Shown: positions 1 through 8,340, counted from the first letter of the stretch. The stretch is DNA of 20,658 nt from Priapulus caudatus (GCF_000485595.1 NW_014580027.1:1-20658); one strand, 5' to 3'. Numbers and translations: made by a program. Notes: generated by a model not told the origin, from the sequence alone.

Positions 1-259
1 CACCCGTATAATCGTCTTTCGCAATATTCATGAGACTACATATATCATGCCTAATAATTGAATCGTCTCTATTTTAACAATCTAATATCCAAAATATGTA
101 TATACAAAAAAAATATATATATATTGCCTTGGTTATACACAGTTCCCTGACTACTATATAGATACTGGATATCGGTATATGTACTATGTATATATGGGAC
201 TTCTCTCCCTCGCTATATCTATGCCCATAGGCCTATCTATTTTTAATCTTCACGGCCAG
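1..259. other. AT-rich stretch without a gene
   Basis: The stretch is AT-rich with runs of alternating TA (about 97-125 and 160-200). I see no coding potential or RNA gene. On the minus strand it follows the end of the coiled-coil ORF, so it could be the 3' non-coding part or LTR of that retroelement. No TG...CA LTR boundary is visible. Confidence 0.5.
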
Positions 260-1081
260 CTATTCTGCTTCCCATTCGCTGTCACTATTTGATGGGCTGA
301 GGGTCAAATCTTCGCGCAACTGTTTTACCTTTTCCCCTTCCTCTAGCTCCTCCACCCTCCGGCTTAGTCGCGCTATTTCCTCCTTTGCTTCCTCCAAGCT
401 TTGGCTTAACTGCTTTATTATTTCCCTCTCTCCCTCAGCCTCTCCTTCTCTCACTCTTCCCCTCTCGCATCGTTCCTCCTGGTCCAGCTGCCGCTGGTAG
501 TTCTCCTCCTCCTCAATTGCTCGCATATCTGTCTTTATCTTCCCCCTTCTCTCAGCTAGCCGTTGGTCGCTCCTTATCCGCCTTTCTTGCAGCGGCTCGT
601 GTCCTTGCTGCCGTGGGGTTTGTTGTACGGGTGTTACAACACCCAGCAGGCACCCCGGGCTGACTATCGGCTGCCCCTCCCAAGCATATGGGAGGCTCAG
701 CACCTCCACATCCTCCGGATGCTTTTCAATGTGGCGGCGCCAAGGCGACCAGTGTGCCCTGGCTTGCCGGCGTCGCTGCTCCTGCGCCTGCTTCCTCTCT
801 CGGTCGCGGTTACACCCTGGGCGTCGTGGTATCTCGTCCACCCGGGAGGAGTGGATCCCGCCGTGCCTCTCTTGTTGATGCCGGCACATCCGACCGGGAT
901 CGTCGGTTTGGTACCGGCATTGGGGCACTGGGGTGTGCGGTGGCGTGCTCGTGACGACCGGCCCGGCCTTGGTGTGGCTCTGCCTTCGTCTTCCGAGATC
1001 ATTTCTCGGGGATCTACCCGGATCTCCAGTATGTCCATCTGGAAAGAGAAAACGTTCTTGCCTGTGTTCTGTTTGTACCAT
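260..1081 (-). CDS. Retroelement 3' ORF with C-terminal coiled coil
   Basis: This is an uninterrupted 273-codon ORF that overlaps by 25 bases, in another frame, the end of the Ty3/Gypsy integrase-bearing ORF upstream on the same strand. The first half is rich in Arg, Pro and Gln with scattered Cys and His, including HWSPWRRHIEKHPEDV, which does not form a clear zinc finger. The second half (about residues 185-260) is highly charged with heptad-like spacing (EEAKEEIARLSRRVEELEEG) and should form a coiled coil. The ORF ends in an acidic tail (SNSDSEWEAE). Its position directly after integrase suggests an extra 3' ORF of a Ty3/Gypsy element. I do not recognise the family and assign no function. 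A plus-strand ORF in the same place is an antisense shadow. Confidence 0.5.
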   Translation of the reverse strand: MVQTEHRQERFLFPDGHTGDPGRSPRNDLGRRRQSHTKAGPVVTSTPPHTPVPQCRYQTDDPGRMCRHQQERHGGIHSSRVDEIPRRPGCNRDRERKQAQEQRRRQARAHWSPWRRHIEKHPEDVEVLSLPYAWEGQPIVSPGCLLGVVTPVQQTPRQQGHEPLQERRIRSDQRLAERRGKIKTDMRAIEEEENYQRQLDQEERCERGRVREGEAEGEREIIKQLSQSLEEAKEEIARLSRRVEELEEGEKVKQLREDLTLSPSNSDSEWEAE

Positions 1082-1105
1082 ACTTTCCTTACTGGGGCCC
1101 TCCGC

Positions 1106-1860
1106 TTATAAGTCTAGCCGTTGAGGCGGCTTCCTGACTCTTCCTCCCCTCCTCACTGGAGGGCTTGCCGTCGTTGGTACTTCCTCGTTCTCTCCTCCGT
1201 CGGCTTCCTCATCCTCATTCGGAGCAATTTCCTCCCATATTACGTATTCGTTGTCCTCCACTTGTTCTGCTGGTTCGGCACTTCCTCCCTCCGTCGACCT
1301 TGATGGCGCCTCTGAATGTGCCCTCCTCCAGTCCAGTGGCGGCTCCTCCGTTTGATACGGCTTCAGGTAGTCTATGTGGATCACCTTCTTTCTTGCTTGT
1401 GGTCCCCGTTGTATCCGATAGAGCAGGTCACTGATTCGGTGAAGTACTAGGTAGGGCCCTTGCCAACCATGTCCTAGCTTCCTTCGTATCCCTGGTGGAT
1501 ACCAGAACCACACAAAGTCTCCATCTTTGAATCCTATTGGCTTTACGTTTTTATCATAGCCCTTCTTTTGTCGCTTCGCAGCTTTCTTCATTGCGCCTCT
1601 TGCAAAATTGTACGCTTCCCCCATTACCTCCCGTATCCATTGTACGTATTCATGTGTGCACTGTCTAACCGCTTGCCTCTCCGGAGGTGGTCCCACCATT
1701 ACGTCTATAGGTAAGTGAATCTCCCGTCCAAACATGAGGTTCGGTGAGCATCCTGTAGATGCTTGTGCAGTGGCCCGATAGGCCATCATGACGAAAGGCA
1801 GATGCTCACACCAGGCACCTATCCGCTCGAGCGTGTTGGCGACCGCTGATAAGCTCTCAC
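1106..1860 (-). pseudogene. Ty3/Gypsy integrase, C-terminal part
   Basis: The translation contains LPFVMMAYRAT, STGCSPNLMFGREIHLPIDV and, further on, GHGWQGPYLVLHRISDLLYR followed by HIDYLKPY. These are the end of the integrase core and the GPY/F-type C-terminal module of Ty3/Gypsy (Metaviridae) integrases, which insert retroelement cDNA into chromosomes. An acidic linker and a basic RRGGRVRKPPQRLDL end follow. The catalytic DDE core, reverse transcriptase, RNase H and protease are not present upstream. Instead the same frame runs back into sequence resembling a viral glycoprotein (to 2086), possibly via a remnant reading TAHGPQFSS. It is therefore a truncated piece of a pol gene fused to foreign sequence. 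The family assignment is firm; the exact upstream limit is uncertain. Confidence 0.85.
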
Positions 1861-1914
1861 GAAAGTTTGCTAAGACTGAGGAAAACTGGGGTCCATGTGC
1901 AGTGAGATCAACCG

Positions 1915-2705
1915 TTCCATATGCCGCTTCCGCAAGGATAGTCGCTGATGCCTGTCGTCGACTCGGCGCCTGTAACGAGGTAACAAAGGCTGCAAAGCTT
2001 TCCTTGGTCATTAACCCTTGCACACGGTATTCTCCAGCAAATTCGTATCTGCCTAAGTGAGCAAAGTGCGTAAGGTTGTGCAGCAACTTGCTTTGTTTGA
2101 GCGTCGTACCAGACAGCCCCTACTCTGTACAACGGACGCAACGGAGTGTAGCATGGTATTTCCGGAGTTGCTGTCGTGAGGAAATGCGTGAATGGCTTAA
2201 GGAAAAGGGGAACATTAGAGGCATACACTGGTAAGTACCCATAGCAAGCGACGCGTCGATCGTGCCTTCACCCGAATGGGTGTGCACCTGAACAGGTACA
2301 GCACTTCGCCGGCTCGTATCGCACTTATCCCCTCGTCCATGATATCCCCGTATTGTATTGTATGTGTCGATCGTGCATAGGGTAGGTTATCTAACTCAAC
2401 CTTGGCATAACTTGGACAATCTTGGGATAGAGTATGTTCAGTTAACCAGACCGTGTCACTATGAATCGTGACACAGTAAGAGGAGCTGCAGCTGCCACCG
2501 ATAAAGACAGGGGCTAGGTATTTTTTAATATAAGGATCAAAGTGGACGTTGTGTGGCCGGACTACAGTGTACTCAGCAATGGTTTCGGTTGTAGTACTAG
2601 TAAATGCGTTCCAGGCGCGGTTTGCCTCTGGAAACTTATGTATGATTTCGACTCCTGCAGTGTTTTTATCATTGATGACAGCTGATCGACATTCTCTATA
2701 CGAGA
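1915..2705 (-). pseudogene. Class III (chuvirus/rhabdovirus-like) glycoprotein fragment
   Basis: Three consecutive frames give pieces that look like a negative-strand RNA virus surface glycoprotein of the class III fusion type. From 2705 to about 2435 it reads through ETIAEYTVVRPHNVHFDPY and GGSCSSSYCVTIHSDTVWL. Then comes VLYLFRCTPIRVKAR (about 2290-2240). In a shifted frame near 2225 it continues with FLKPFTHFL and VGAVWYDAQTK. After another shift it reads HLGRYEFAGEY and LMTKESFAAFVTSLQAPSRR (about 2080-1960). The Cys pairs and the overall order fit glycoproteins often found in arthropod genomes, sometimes as the env gene of BEL/Pao retrotransposons. A block at 2389-2434 is shared with two other glycoprotein fragments in the window. 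At least two frameshifts break it, so it is not functional. The family assignment is from motif impression, not from a search. Confidence 0.55.
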
Positions 2706-2966
2706 CTTCTCCCGTGTATACGACCTTTTCATATGATACTGTCGGCGGTTCCGTGAGATTCCTGTTCTTTGCCTTGGGTGGCTCCGCACGATTCTCAGTT
2801 TTGTCGCTGGTCGAGTGCAGCATGGTGGTGGGTGCTTCCTGCTACATTCCCTCTTCCTGGGACAATTCCTCGACAAGTGACCGCTCTGCAAGCAGCCGAA
2901 ACATAGTCTTTCCCCTTTCACGAACTCCTGTCGCTCTGACATCGGTTTTCGACGAAATGACCCCAT
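2706..2966 (-). pseudogene. BEL/Pao-type Gag zinc knuckle remnant
   Basis: The minus-strand translation contains FVKGERLCFGCLQSGHLSRN followed by a second Cys/His cluster. This is a CCHC zinc knuckle (C-x2-C-x4-H-x4-C) in the setting typical of BEL/Pao retrotransposon Gag, where it binds the element's RNA. A frameshift near 2830 moves the continuation into the frame that starts MLHSTSDKTEN, which then runs without a stop into the class III glycoprotein fragment. Protease, reverse transcriptase and integrase, which normally separate Gag from an env-like gene, are missing. Either an internal deletion or recombination has joined the two. The start at 2966 is simply the first ATG; the true 5' part of Gag is absent. 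Confidence 0.65.
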
Positions 2967-3389
2967 AGGTTATGTGTGCGAGCTTAATTTGTTGATTTCT
3001 TTTTGTAGTAATCAGACTAACGCAATTTTTCTCAATTAGTCAGACTATGACCGAAAGATCATGTAAAAATACTAGAATATTTGTGACACAGGGATTAACA
3101 AATGTAGTTTGGGGGAGTGACCTAGAAATCTTCTATAAACCAGGCTAGCAATTGAAACAAACAATATGTGATACAAGAAAATGAGACAACAATATCAAAT
3201 GAGACAAAGATTGTCTCAAACCTAATAAGGAAAAGGTTATTCAAAAATTGTGATGCTGGTTCTGCCCGCTGAAGCCTGTCCTCCCTCCGGTCATTGGTCG
3301 ATACGAAGACCTCGCCGGGTCAAGTGGGTGGGACATCGAATGGCAAGTCAACGTGACATCAATCATCTGTCGTCCAACCGAGTTTCACC
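2967..3389. other. Non-coding stretch, no gene seen
   Basis: The first part (to about 3250) is AT-rich with several short repeats of the form gagacaa/ttgtctc (3182-3220). The rest (3250-3390) is more GC-balanced. I see no credible ORF, RNA gene or LTR boundary. Confidence 0.4.
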
Positions 3390-4249
3390 GTCGCTGCCCA
3401 AGCACCAACGCATAAAACTGATGTCTTGAAAATGTGTATTTATTCTCATTAAACACCGATTTTCTGAACTCAGCTTGGAGTATTATCACCTTACAGTTTT
3501 TGTCTTCTCTCATTCCATTTATTCCAACCTGTCCACATGGGAGATTTCCTCTAACTTCCCGTTTTCATGGGTTCCAGAAAACTTCCGTGCCTCTCAAATC
3601 TATGCCAATTAATCCATTTTTCTCCGGGGTCAATTGTTGTAATCCTCTATATATGACGTGTCAAATATATAGAGTGTTATTTAATACCTTATAGACTAAT
3701 CCTGGACCTGGGTACAGGGGTGTGGTCCAACTTAGAGCATTAGGTGATATCTCTTTTGAAGACATTACCTGGGTTATTACATTCAAGCAAGTGGTTCGAT
3801 CTATAGATTTCTTCATCATTGTACCTTGACTCGGCTTCTAAGAGACTGGTGGTACTGGCTACTCCTACTTCTTCTTGTGGAGAACATGGATTTAAACCAT
3901 CTGACCATATAGGTAATTTTGTTTTAATGAATTGGTCTGTTGCTAATCTGACTTCCGGTTCTCCACAATATTTAAGAGTGCATGATTGATTATGCAATAC
4001 AGGAGGGATAAAATGGTTGTACACTAGGGTTATTTCTTTATTCGTTTCCGTAAGGACATCTAACTCAACCTTGGCATAACTTGGACAATCTTGGGATAAA
4101 GTATGGGTATAGAGTATGAACAAAGGGATGGTATTGGTTAGTGCTCTAGGAGAACTGAGACTGTTAAGTGTCAGAGCTCTCAGCCATCCCAGACAGCTGG
4201 TGGTGCTGTGCACTATACTGACGAATGTAAGCCATCCCACTAAATGCAC
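3390..4249 (-). pseudogene. Class III viral glycoprotein, N-terminal half
   Basis: A 169-codon ORF (4249-3740) begins with a hydrophobic, signal-like segment (GWLTFVSIVHSTTSCLGWL) and continues through HTLSQDCPSYAKVELDVL and LHNQSCTLKYCGEPEVRLA. It ends just after a frameshift near 3750. In the next frame the text goes on with SWTTPLYPGPGLVYKVLNNT, a stop at about 3665, then LTPEKNGLIGIDLRGTEVFW, another stop and a tail to about 3390. The paired Cys segments followed by a G-x-G-x2-Y segment and an aromatic-rich EVFW segment suggest a class III fusion glycoprotein of a negative-strand RNA virus (chuvirus- or rhabdovirus-like). There are one frameshift and at least two nonsense codons, so it is a pseudogene. 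The first half has a close relative at 8654-8953. Confidence 0.5.
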
Positions 4250-4840
4250 ATAGACTACTGGGCTAATGGGCCTAGACCCTCTTAATTAATCTTAAGCCTA
4301 AACATTTGTTATTCGTTACTTTGTCAGTGTAACATTAATATATTTGTGGAGCATTATACGCTGCGCGATTGAGATAAAGGACACGCATAACAATATGCAC
4401 CGCCTGGAAATCTTTCAGGATGGTGTGCATGCTTTGTAAAATTATATCAAAAGTATATACATATTTGGTCTTTGGGTGCTAATACACCCGAACACAGTAT
4501 TAAAATAACTATAAATTCAATAGATATAATCTAATCTAAACTTTTGACACCATTGGATTAATTGGCAAATATAGATCCAATAATGAATGTGTGCTTTAGG
4601 CCAATCATAGTTATATTGGGTGACTAAGCTACACGAGGGTCTGGCCACTGGCCGCAACACGTGTTTAATAGCAGTGACGAATTCATCTTCGACAACTGCT
4701 ATTTATTTTGTTATTTACAACGACTAAAACTAATTAACACATATATACATTTTGCAATATTCCCTTTCTCTTCTGGAATTGTTGTAGTTATTTGCCTGCG
4801 TTGTTATCTCTTGGTCAGCAGACTTGAATAAGCAACCGTC
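3960..4840. repeat. Duplicated unit, copy 1
   Basis: This sequence recurs almost unchanged. Bases 3960 to about 4645 match 8658 to about 9341, and 4466-4840 match 10884-11258, all in the same orientation with only scattered substitutions. It covers the start of the class III glycoprotein fragment, its AT-rich upstream flank (4250-4730) and the 3' end of an unrecognised minus ORF. The flank has no LTR-like TG...CA ends that I can see. The high similarity of the copies points to recent segmental duplication or gene conversion. Confidence 0.85.
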
Positions 4841-5163
4841 GCACACTAAACTGAACATGTCGGGAGCAACGATTGTGCGAATCTTTTCTGGGTGCCCCTC
4901 TAGACTGTCCTTGAAGTTCTTGTAGGATTTGGGGAAGGAGGAATGTACCACAGGTTTCAGTTGCGGTGTAGTTAGATCTTTGCGAACTTCTTCTAAGAAC
5001 GCTTGTCGGGCTTCCCCAAGCTTAAGATATGATGTGTTCATTGCTGCAGGGATGTTCTTCGTAGAATAGTCAAAAGATATCCGCACGATTTCAATAGCGT
5101 GCTCTACAACGAAGGAGCAATATAGATTCCAATGGTCGTATATGAACTCGTGTGTCGAGAGTT
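4730..5163 (-). CDS. Unrecognised ORF in the duplicated unit
   Basis: The frame is open from a stop at about 5164 to the TAA/TAG at 4730, about 144 codons. An upstream ATG is not evident in the first part; the conventional start (a GTG) gives 118 codons. The product is mixed charged/hydrophobic, with segments such as NIPAAMNTSYLKLGEARQAF and PEKIRTIVAPDMFSLVCDGC. It has no transmembrane segment and only a single Cys pair (VCDGC). I do not recognise a family. It lies upstream, on the same strand, of the class III glycoprotein fragment. Its 5' end touches the FGF-like exon on the opposite strand, so at most one of the two is intact there. Its last ~110 bases are repeated at 11148-11258, where the rest is replaced by the bunyavirus-like insert. 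It may be a viral or mobile-element protein fragment. Confidence 0.35.
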
Positions 5164-5505
5164 AGTTTTGAGAACAACCATTCGTACTACTCCGTTTATT
5201 ACTCCTGTAAGTGGCCACGGACTAAAGGCAAAATGCAGAAATGTCCGAAGAGACACAAAGGTGACCGGAAGTGGTTTGTGGGCCTGAAACGTAACGGTCG
5301 ACCTTTGCATGGAAACTGTCTAAGGAAGCATAGGATGCGAAAGAAAGGCAAAGGTTTGTCGAAGATGGAGCAAGTCGTTCCGCGCAACGCCTGGTTCCTG
5401 CCTATTTTCTTCGGAACGAAGGAGAACAGCGTGCAGGAGCAAGACTCCATAGCATATATGAAGGAACAATATACCAAAATCAACCAGCGGTTGAGAGACA
5501 GATGA
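5155..5505 (+). CDS. FGF-like growth factor, C-terminal exon or fragment
   Basis: The plus-strand frame reads VSFENNHSYYSVYYS, KGDRKWFVGLKRNGRPLHGN and, further on, NAWFLPI. This matches the order of the fibroblast growth factor beta-trefoil core's last third: an acidic/Asn-His-Tyr strand, the WFVGLK-x-NGRP strand with its basic heparin-binding neighbours, and the FLP end. FGFs are secreted ligands for receptor tyrosine kinases. Only this C-terminal part is present. There is no signal peptide, upstream exon or clear ATG, and upstream plus-strand frames have stops. It ends at a TGA at about 5503-5505 after a non-conserved tail. It could be a host exon, a decayed paralogue, or a captured copy; some large insect DNA viruses also carry FGFs. 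A partial copy lies at 10767-10879. Confidence 0.6.
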   Translation, partial: SRVSFENNHSYYSVYYSCKWPRTKGKMQKCPKRHKGDRKWFVGLKRNGRPLHGNCLRKHRMRKKGKGLSKMEQVVPRNAWFLPIFFGTKENSVQEQDSIAYMKEQYTKINQRLRDR

Positions 5506-5848
5506 TAGGTGCGAGCGCATGGGAGAAAATGTTATGTTACTGCAGACGTCAGCAAGGACGTCATCGTCGCAAACGTGGTCAAAGACACTAAGAAATGTTT
5601 GCCGTCTCACACGAGGAACGCCTCTGCTTTTTCGTACAGAATGCTAGACTAACGCCCTTTGCTACTGCAGTAGGCTAAACTTCGTGTAGTCACCATTGAC
5701 CCACGTGGCCTCGTCAGCAATATTTGCGAGGTATCGCGTGAAGTTCATGTGACCCGGAATGTTGCACTTCAGCACCTGGGCGATTTCTGGTGGTGCCGAA
5801 GTTTATAATTTGTTCATATTGTAATTTATTGTTTGGTTTAATGTACGG
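5458..5848. repeat. Duplicated block B, copy 1
   Basis: Bases 5458-5848 match 14242-14633 in the same orientation with a few per cent differences (for example a single-base length change near 5625). The block covers the last codons of the FGF-like frame and the short minus ORF at 5662-5802. The second copy flanks the large bunyavirus-like insert on its right side. Confidence 0.85.
5662..5802 (-). CDS. Short conserved minus ORF in block B, unrecognised
   Basis: A 46-codon open stretch reads PEIAQVLKCNIPGHMNFTRY and ends KFSLLQ-stop. It has no ATG at its upstream end, so it may be a terminal exon or the C-terminus of a longer lost protein. The duplicate at 14445-14585 keeps the frame with only a few substitutions, including synonymous-looking ones. 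That argues for coding origin, though recent duplication would also preserve it. I do not recognise the family. Confidence 0.3.
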   Translation of the reverse strand, partial: TSAPPEIAQVLKCNIPGHMNFTRYLANIADEATWVNGDYTKFSLLQ

Positions 5849-6380
5849 CATTTACGTACACACACACAAAAAACACGCAATATACGATTATATACGCATA
5901 CATCGATCTCTGAAATTGCCTAATAACAATTTTGTCCCCCAGCTTGATCGCATTTATTTTAAAACATGTGCGTTAGTACGTCATGACTGGTACTATAATG
6001 GTGGACATGTTGCTGGACATGGACATGGTACATGAACATACGTGAAACATACTGTGTAATACATTGTGCAACATATATTGACGTTATCTCGTGCCTATAC
6101 ATTAAAGTTATATCCTGAAACATACCGTGGTGTTATATCGTGAAACATATATTGACATTATCGTAAAACGTACAATGTACATAGAGTGGTGCACACAGTC
6201 CTGCGTGTTACAACACGTGTTTGTTAGATACATGGTGACAAAATACGTCGCATGTGCATCGTTATACTTATAGACTAAGACGCATTCTTAGTCTAGTCAG
6301 CAGCCTAGGCAGCTAGTGGTACTATGTACTATGTTAACTTACATATCGAACGGTGATGTGGATAGCGGTGGCAGCAACAG
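5849..6380. repeat. AT-rich stretch with degenerate tandem repeat
   Basis: No gene is seen. From about 6033 to 6180 a loose repeat recurs with a core like gtgaaacatat(a/t)ttga(c)gttat, for example near 6038, 6130 and 6143. Just before it, at about 6000-6035, there are short ggacatg repeats. The units are too divergent for me to give a firm period. Confidence 0.4.
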
Positions 6381-6408
6381 TAAGAATGACACGTATGTAG
6401 GTTTGATT

Positions 6409-6479
6409 GCAAATAGTAGAGCAGACTGAGAGCGCCGCCGTGCTGCGTGTACAAAGGTTATATACCGTGTCCTCTCCCA
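6409..6479 (+). repeat. Short direct repeat, left copy
   Basis: About 70 bp running from gcaaatagtagag to cctctccca recurs at 7638-7707 in the same orientation with a handful of differences. The pair brackets the RdRp-like remnant. It has no clear tRNA-type A/B boxes. It could be part of a short interspersed element or the ends of a small duplication. Confidence 0.7.
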
Positions 6480-6599
6480 GTATTCACATGTATTTTCACC
6501 CAATTTCATTTTTGTTTTATAGTCATGCCATGTTTTTCCATCAGCATAAAAACCTATTGTGGACAGGATACCCAAACATAGCGCTCGAATGCAAGGGAT

Positions 6600-7403
6600 G
6601 TGCGGATAAAGTAGCAGATATGATGAGACTTTAGAAGATTCTATTTTCAATCCTTGTTTTCCTACTGCGCTGGGTTCAATGCCTGACATTTTATTTCTAG
6701 AGATTAATGGTGTGTTTAATGTAGTTGAATTTTTTGTAGTATAAACCATTTCTCCTATTATTTCAGAAATAGGTCTGACTGGCAACATCTTTAAAAAATG
6801 ATACGATCCAAGTATTGCTTTCTTTCCAGGTATTGGTGGCAAGGACCTAACATTCTAAACATTTAATAGCTACAGGTAATGAGACAAATAGTCCACATCT
6901 GTAATGTCTGAAGTAATTCTGTAGCCTGTACGCTCCTTGGATCTAATTGTAATGTTAAGACGGGCATAACACCATTTGCATATTTTGCGTATTGACAACT
7001 GATCTTTTTCCAATATGCACGTTATCATCACCATCTACCATCAAGGTTAAATGTTTGTTCAAATCGTCCGTCATACTTATTTTCAAAGTCTTCTTCCATG
7101 CCCACTCGTGCAGCATGGCGTTCATGAATGAATTCATCCATGTTAGTATCCATCCTGACATACGGTGTCACATAGGTGCGTAGGCAAACCCTAATCTTGT
7201 GAAACAAATAGGCCACGTAACATGTTCATAAATATTTTTAATAACGGGCCAGCAACTAGAGTCATAGAAACTACAAAAAATACACACTCTAGCCCAAAGA
7301 GATCTGGATATAGTGAATGGTCCCACTTAGAAGCATCGCCCATTGCAGCAGATACTTCTACAAATTCTAGCCATTTTTCCCACGCTTTTCTTATCTTATC
7401 CCC
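6600..7403 (-). pseudogene. Endogenous RNA-virus RdRp remnant
   Basis: Three pieces in different frames line up in the order expected of a viral RNA-dependent RNA polymerase palm and thumb. The first piece (7403-7191) contains GDASKWDHSLYPDLFGLE, a motif A of the D-x4-D type. The second (7161-6955) contains SGWILTWMNSFMNAM, a motif B with the SG...T...N signature, and about 48 residues after the SG the sequence LMVDGDDNVHI, a motif C with GDD (GDD codons at 7024-7032). The third (6842 to about 6600) contains PPIPGKKAILGSYHFLKMLP, plausible as a thumb segment. GDD rather than SDD or GDN favours a positive-strand or dsRNA virus origin, not a bunyavirus or mononegavirus. Stops and frameshifts separate the pieces, so it is dead. 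The family within that group is not resolved. Confidence 0.7.
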
Positions 7404-7637
7404 TTATATCAACGAGTGGTGTCCCACTAGTTGTGTGTTTAAACGTTTTTTCTTTTTTATAGTGATAAGTAGTGAAAGCTCCAACCACCATCCAGTCTAC
7501 TATTCTAGCTCTACAACTAAAGTATGATATTAATCTAGGTGTTGTCTTATCACTCACTTTATAGCAAATAACTTACATATCAAAGTGAGATGAATGCGCT
7601 GGAGCACAGTAAAATGAGACACGTCTGTCTGGTGATA

Positions 7638-7707
7638 GCAAATAGTAGAGTAGAATGAGAGCGAGCCGTGCTGCATGTACAAAGGTTATATACGGCGTCC
7701 TCTCCCA
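7638..7707 (+). repeat. Short direct repeat, right copy
   Basis: This is the second copy of the ~70 bp repeat at 6409-6479. The sequence after the repeat differs between the two copies, so the shared block ends at the ctctccca motif. Confidence 0.7.
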
Positions 7708-7808
7708 TTGGTCACGCTGCATGGGTCACTCTCTCATTGGCTGGAACGTACGGGGTCAGCTGCGCGTCGGTGATCCGCGTTTACACAAAGGCTTGCCCCG
7801 TACGCTTA

Positions 7809-8340
7809 CTAAATTCGGTTATTATAAAATTCCCATATTTCTGTATAACCTATACCATGGTTCTTGATGCTGGTTTGTCCTGCCTTTTCCAGGATGTTTG
7901 ATAGAATGAGTCCATAGAGACCATTTTTGTTCAGGGATAGTCCAGTAAAGTACTGAGGATCTATCATTTTTCCTAATAGTATGATAACTCTTGGAACGCC
8001 TCTTCCTTTTGTCCTCAACATTTCGAGAATTGTGTATATTCTCATTGTGGACTCTTGTAACTTCTCGTGACGCAGCTCCAATAACAAGCTAACCGGGTTG
8101 ACTCGCAACACATCACCCACCTGAATGAGTAGTCCAACTAACGTCAGTCCATATCCTGATATGCGCATGACTCCAAGAGCCAGAAATCTACCCTTAGTTG
8201 TGTGGTCAGACATTCCACCTACAAGGTAACAGTAAATGGATTTGGAGACATTTGTACCGGGAATCACAACGTGTTCTCTGAAGCTCTGGGGGAAAATGTT
8301 GCTGTCAAGGAATACCCAAACTAAGGAAAAATTCTACAGC
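7809..8340 (-). CDS. Unrecognised open ORF, possibly viral
   Basis: The frame is open for about 177 codons, from a stop near 8341 to the stop at 7809. The first ATG-like start is at 8267 (152 codons, actually GTG), and the upstream part (VFLDSNIFPQSFREHVVIPG) reads as smoothly as the rest. The product is rich in Leu, Ile and Gly, with segments such as SDHTTKGRFLALGVMRISGY and MIDPQYFTGLSLNKNGLYGL and no obvious transmembrane helix. It lies on the same strand as, and upstream of, the RdRp remnant. It could be another part of that virus, or a nucleoprotein or polymerase domain of a different RNA virus. I do not recognise it well enough to decide. It is the longest undamaged viral-looking frame in this part of the window. 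Confidence 0.4.

Noticed and set aside
385-1303. Plus-strand ORFs opposite the retroelement 3' region
   Set aside because: They are antisense to clearly coding minus-strand frames, overlap one another in several frames, and have the Leu/Pro/Ser-rich look of complementary-strand artefacts.
2549-2968. 139-codon plus-strand ORF over the Gag/glycoprotein junction
   Set aside because: It is the complement of the zinc-knuckle and glycoprotein frames and shows no motif of its own.
3960-4840. LTRs of a single retroelement formed by the duplicated units
   Set aside because: The copies have no TG...CA ends, no primer-binding site or polypurine tract beside them, and different lengths; segmental duplication fits better.
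6409-6479. tRNA-derived SINE head
   Set aside because: The repeat has no recognisable A-box/B-box pair or cloverleaf, so I keep it only as a direct repeat.
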